Positions 4,799-5,138 of a DNA stretch of 5,138 nucleotides are shown one piece after another. Location of the stretch: assembly GCA_959596515.1 (NCBI GenBank), contig CAUFXR010000110.1, positions 1-5,138 on the forward strand. The letters run 5' to 3'. Positions within the stretch are counted from its first letter, which is position 1, and every line of letters starts with the position of its first letter. The stretch is from an uncultured Oscillospiraceae bacterium. Its GTDB lineage: Bacteria > Bacillota > Clostridia > Oscillospirales > Acutalibacteraceae. The translations under genes and the position numbers were made by a program. A model generated the notes under the pieces. It was not told where the DNA came from, searched no databases, and was given only the letters and a program-made list of their open reading frames with translations.

Positions 4799-5138
4799 GC
4801 GCGGGCCTTCTCTCTCACTTTCCGCCTACCAGTTCGGGCGCGATGCGCGTCCAGGCTCAGCCCCAGCGAATCTTAACCATCAGTAAGTGGGGGGGGCGCG
4901 GGCCTTCTCTCTCACTTTCCATCCGCCAGTTCGGGCGCGATGCGCGCCCAGGCTCAGCCCCAGCGAATCTTAACCATCAGTGAGCGGGGGGCGCGGGCCT
5001 TCTCTCTCACTTTCCGCCTACCAGTTCGGGCGCGATGCGCGTCCAGGCTCAGCCCCAGCGAATCTTAACCATCAGTAAGTGGGGGGGGCGCGGGCCTTCT
5101 CTCTCACTTTCCATCCGCCAGTTCGGGCGCGATGCGCG
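4799..5138. repeat. Tandem array of alternating 97- and 95-bp units
   Basis: Units start at 4799 (A, 97 bp), 4896 (B, 95 bp), 4991 (A, 97 bp) and 5088 (B, cut off by the window edge). Each starts GCGCGGGCCTTCTCTCTCAC and ends in a run of six (B) or eight (A) G that leads into the next unit. The two A units are identical, and the visible part of the second B unit is identical to the first, so 4799-4946 repeats exactly at 4991-5138: a 192-bp dimer is the recent amplification unit. Each complete unit has a strong stem-loop, GGGCGCG-ATG-CGCGYCC (4836-4852, 4933-4949, 5028-5044). Stops break all frames on both strands, so it is not coding. It lies downstream of the two-gene operon and continues beyond the window. 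Confidence 0.95.

Noticed and set aside
4589..4983. Plus-strand open frames entering the right-hand array
   Set aside because: They close within the first or second repeat unit, and the first overlaps the end of the 163-residue gene without a ribosome binding site.
1..5138. Transposon, prophage or defence system
   Set aside because: No transposase, integrase, terminal inverted repeats, nuclease, toxin-antitoxin or effector motifs are visible; the repeats lack mobile-element ends.

Overview
The window looks like part of a chromosome from an anaerobic, low-to-mid GC member of the Clostridia, most likely an Oscillospiraceae/Ruminococcaceae-type gut bacterium. This is inferred from strong AGGAGG-type ribosome binding sites, GTG and TTG starts, a Ser/Gln/Pro-rich lipoprotein linker of the kind common in that group, and the gene types present. 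There is no transposase, integrase, phage gene, tRNA, rRNA or CRISPR array that I can support.

Layout. Positions 1-500 hold no credible gene but contain three small tandem or near-tandem duplications, one of them hairpin-forming. A leftward lipoprotein gene with DUF4163/DUF3298-like features follows (501-1307), with its promoter just upstream. Positions 1477-1722 carry six 41-bp tandem units that alternate between two subtypes and run into the 3' end of a leftward two-CBS-domain gene (1709-2158). That gene is divergent from a rightward HxlR-type regulator (TTG start, 2286-2702); a perfect 13-bp palindrome lies in the divergent promoter region. The regulator ends in a perfect 25-bp-stem hairpin, which separates it from a convergent, leftward YfcE-family metallophosphoesterase (2873-3346). 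About 520 bp without a credible gene follows. Then comes a rightward two-gene operon of unknown function: a 58-residue protein (3921-4097) and a 163-residue protein with a Gly/Ser/Asn/Gln-rich middle (4111-4602). Its 5' UTR has a hairpin with a GCAA tetraloop next to the Shine-Dalgarno. The window ends in a second array of 97- and 95-bp units alternating A-B-A-B, which continues past the right edge.

How the parts work together. The genes are mostly independent single units. The only clear functional couplings are the CBS gene with its divergent HxlR regulator (shared control region) and the two-gene operon of unknown function. The most distinctive property is the density of intergenic tandem repeats: two unrelated arrays independently show dimeric (ABAB) higher-order organisation, and three small duplications lie at the left. 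I do not see a complete new defence or mobile system. The best candidates for undescribed biology are the two arrays and the small-protein operon.
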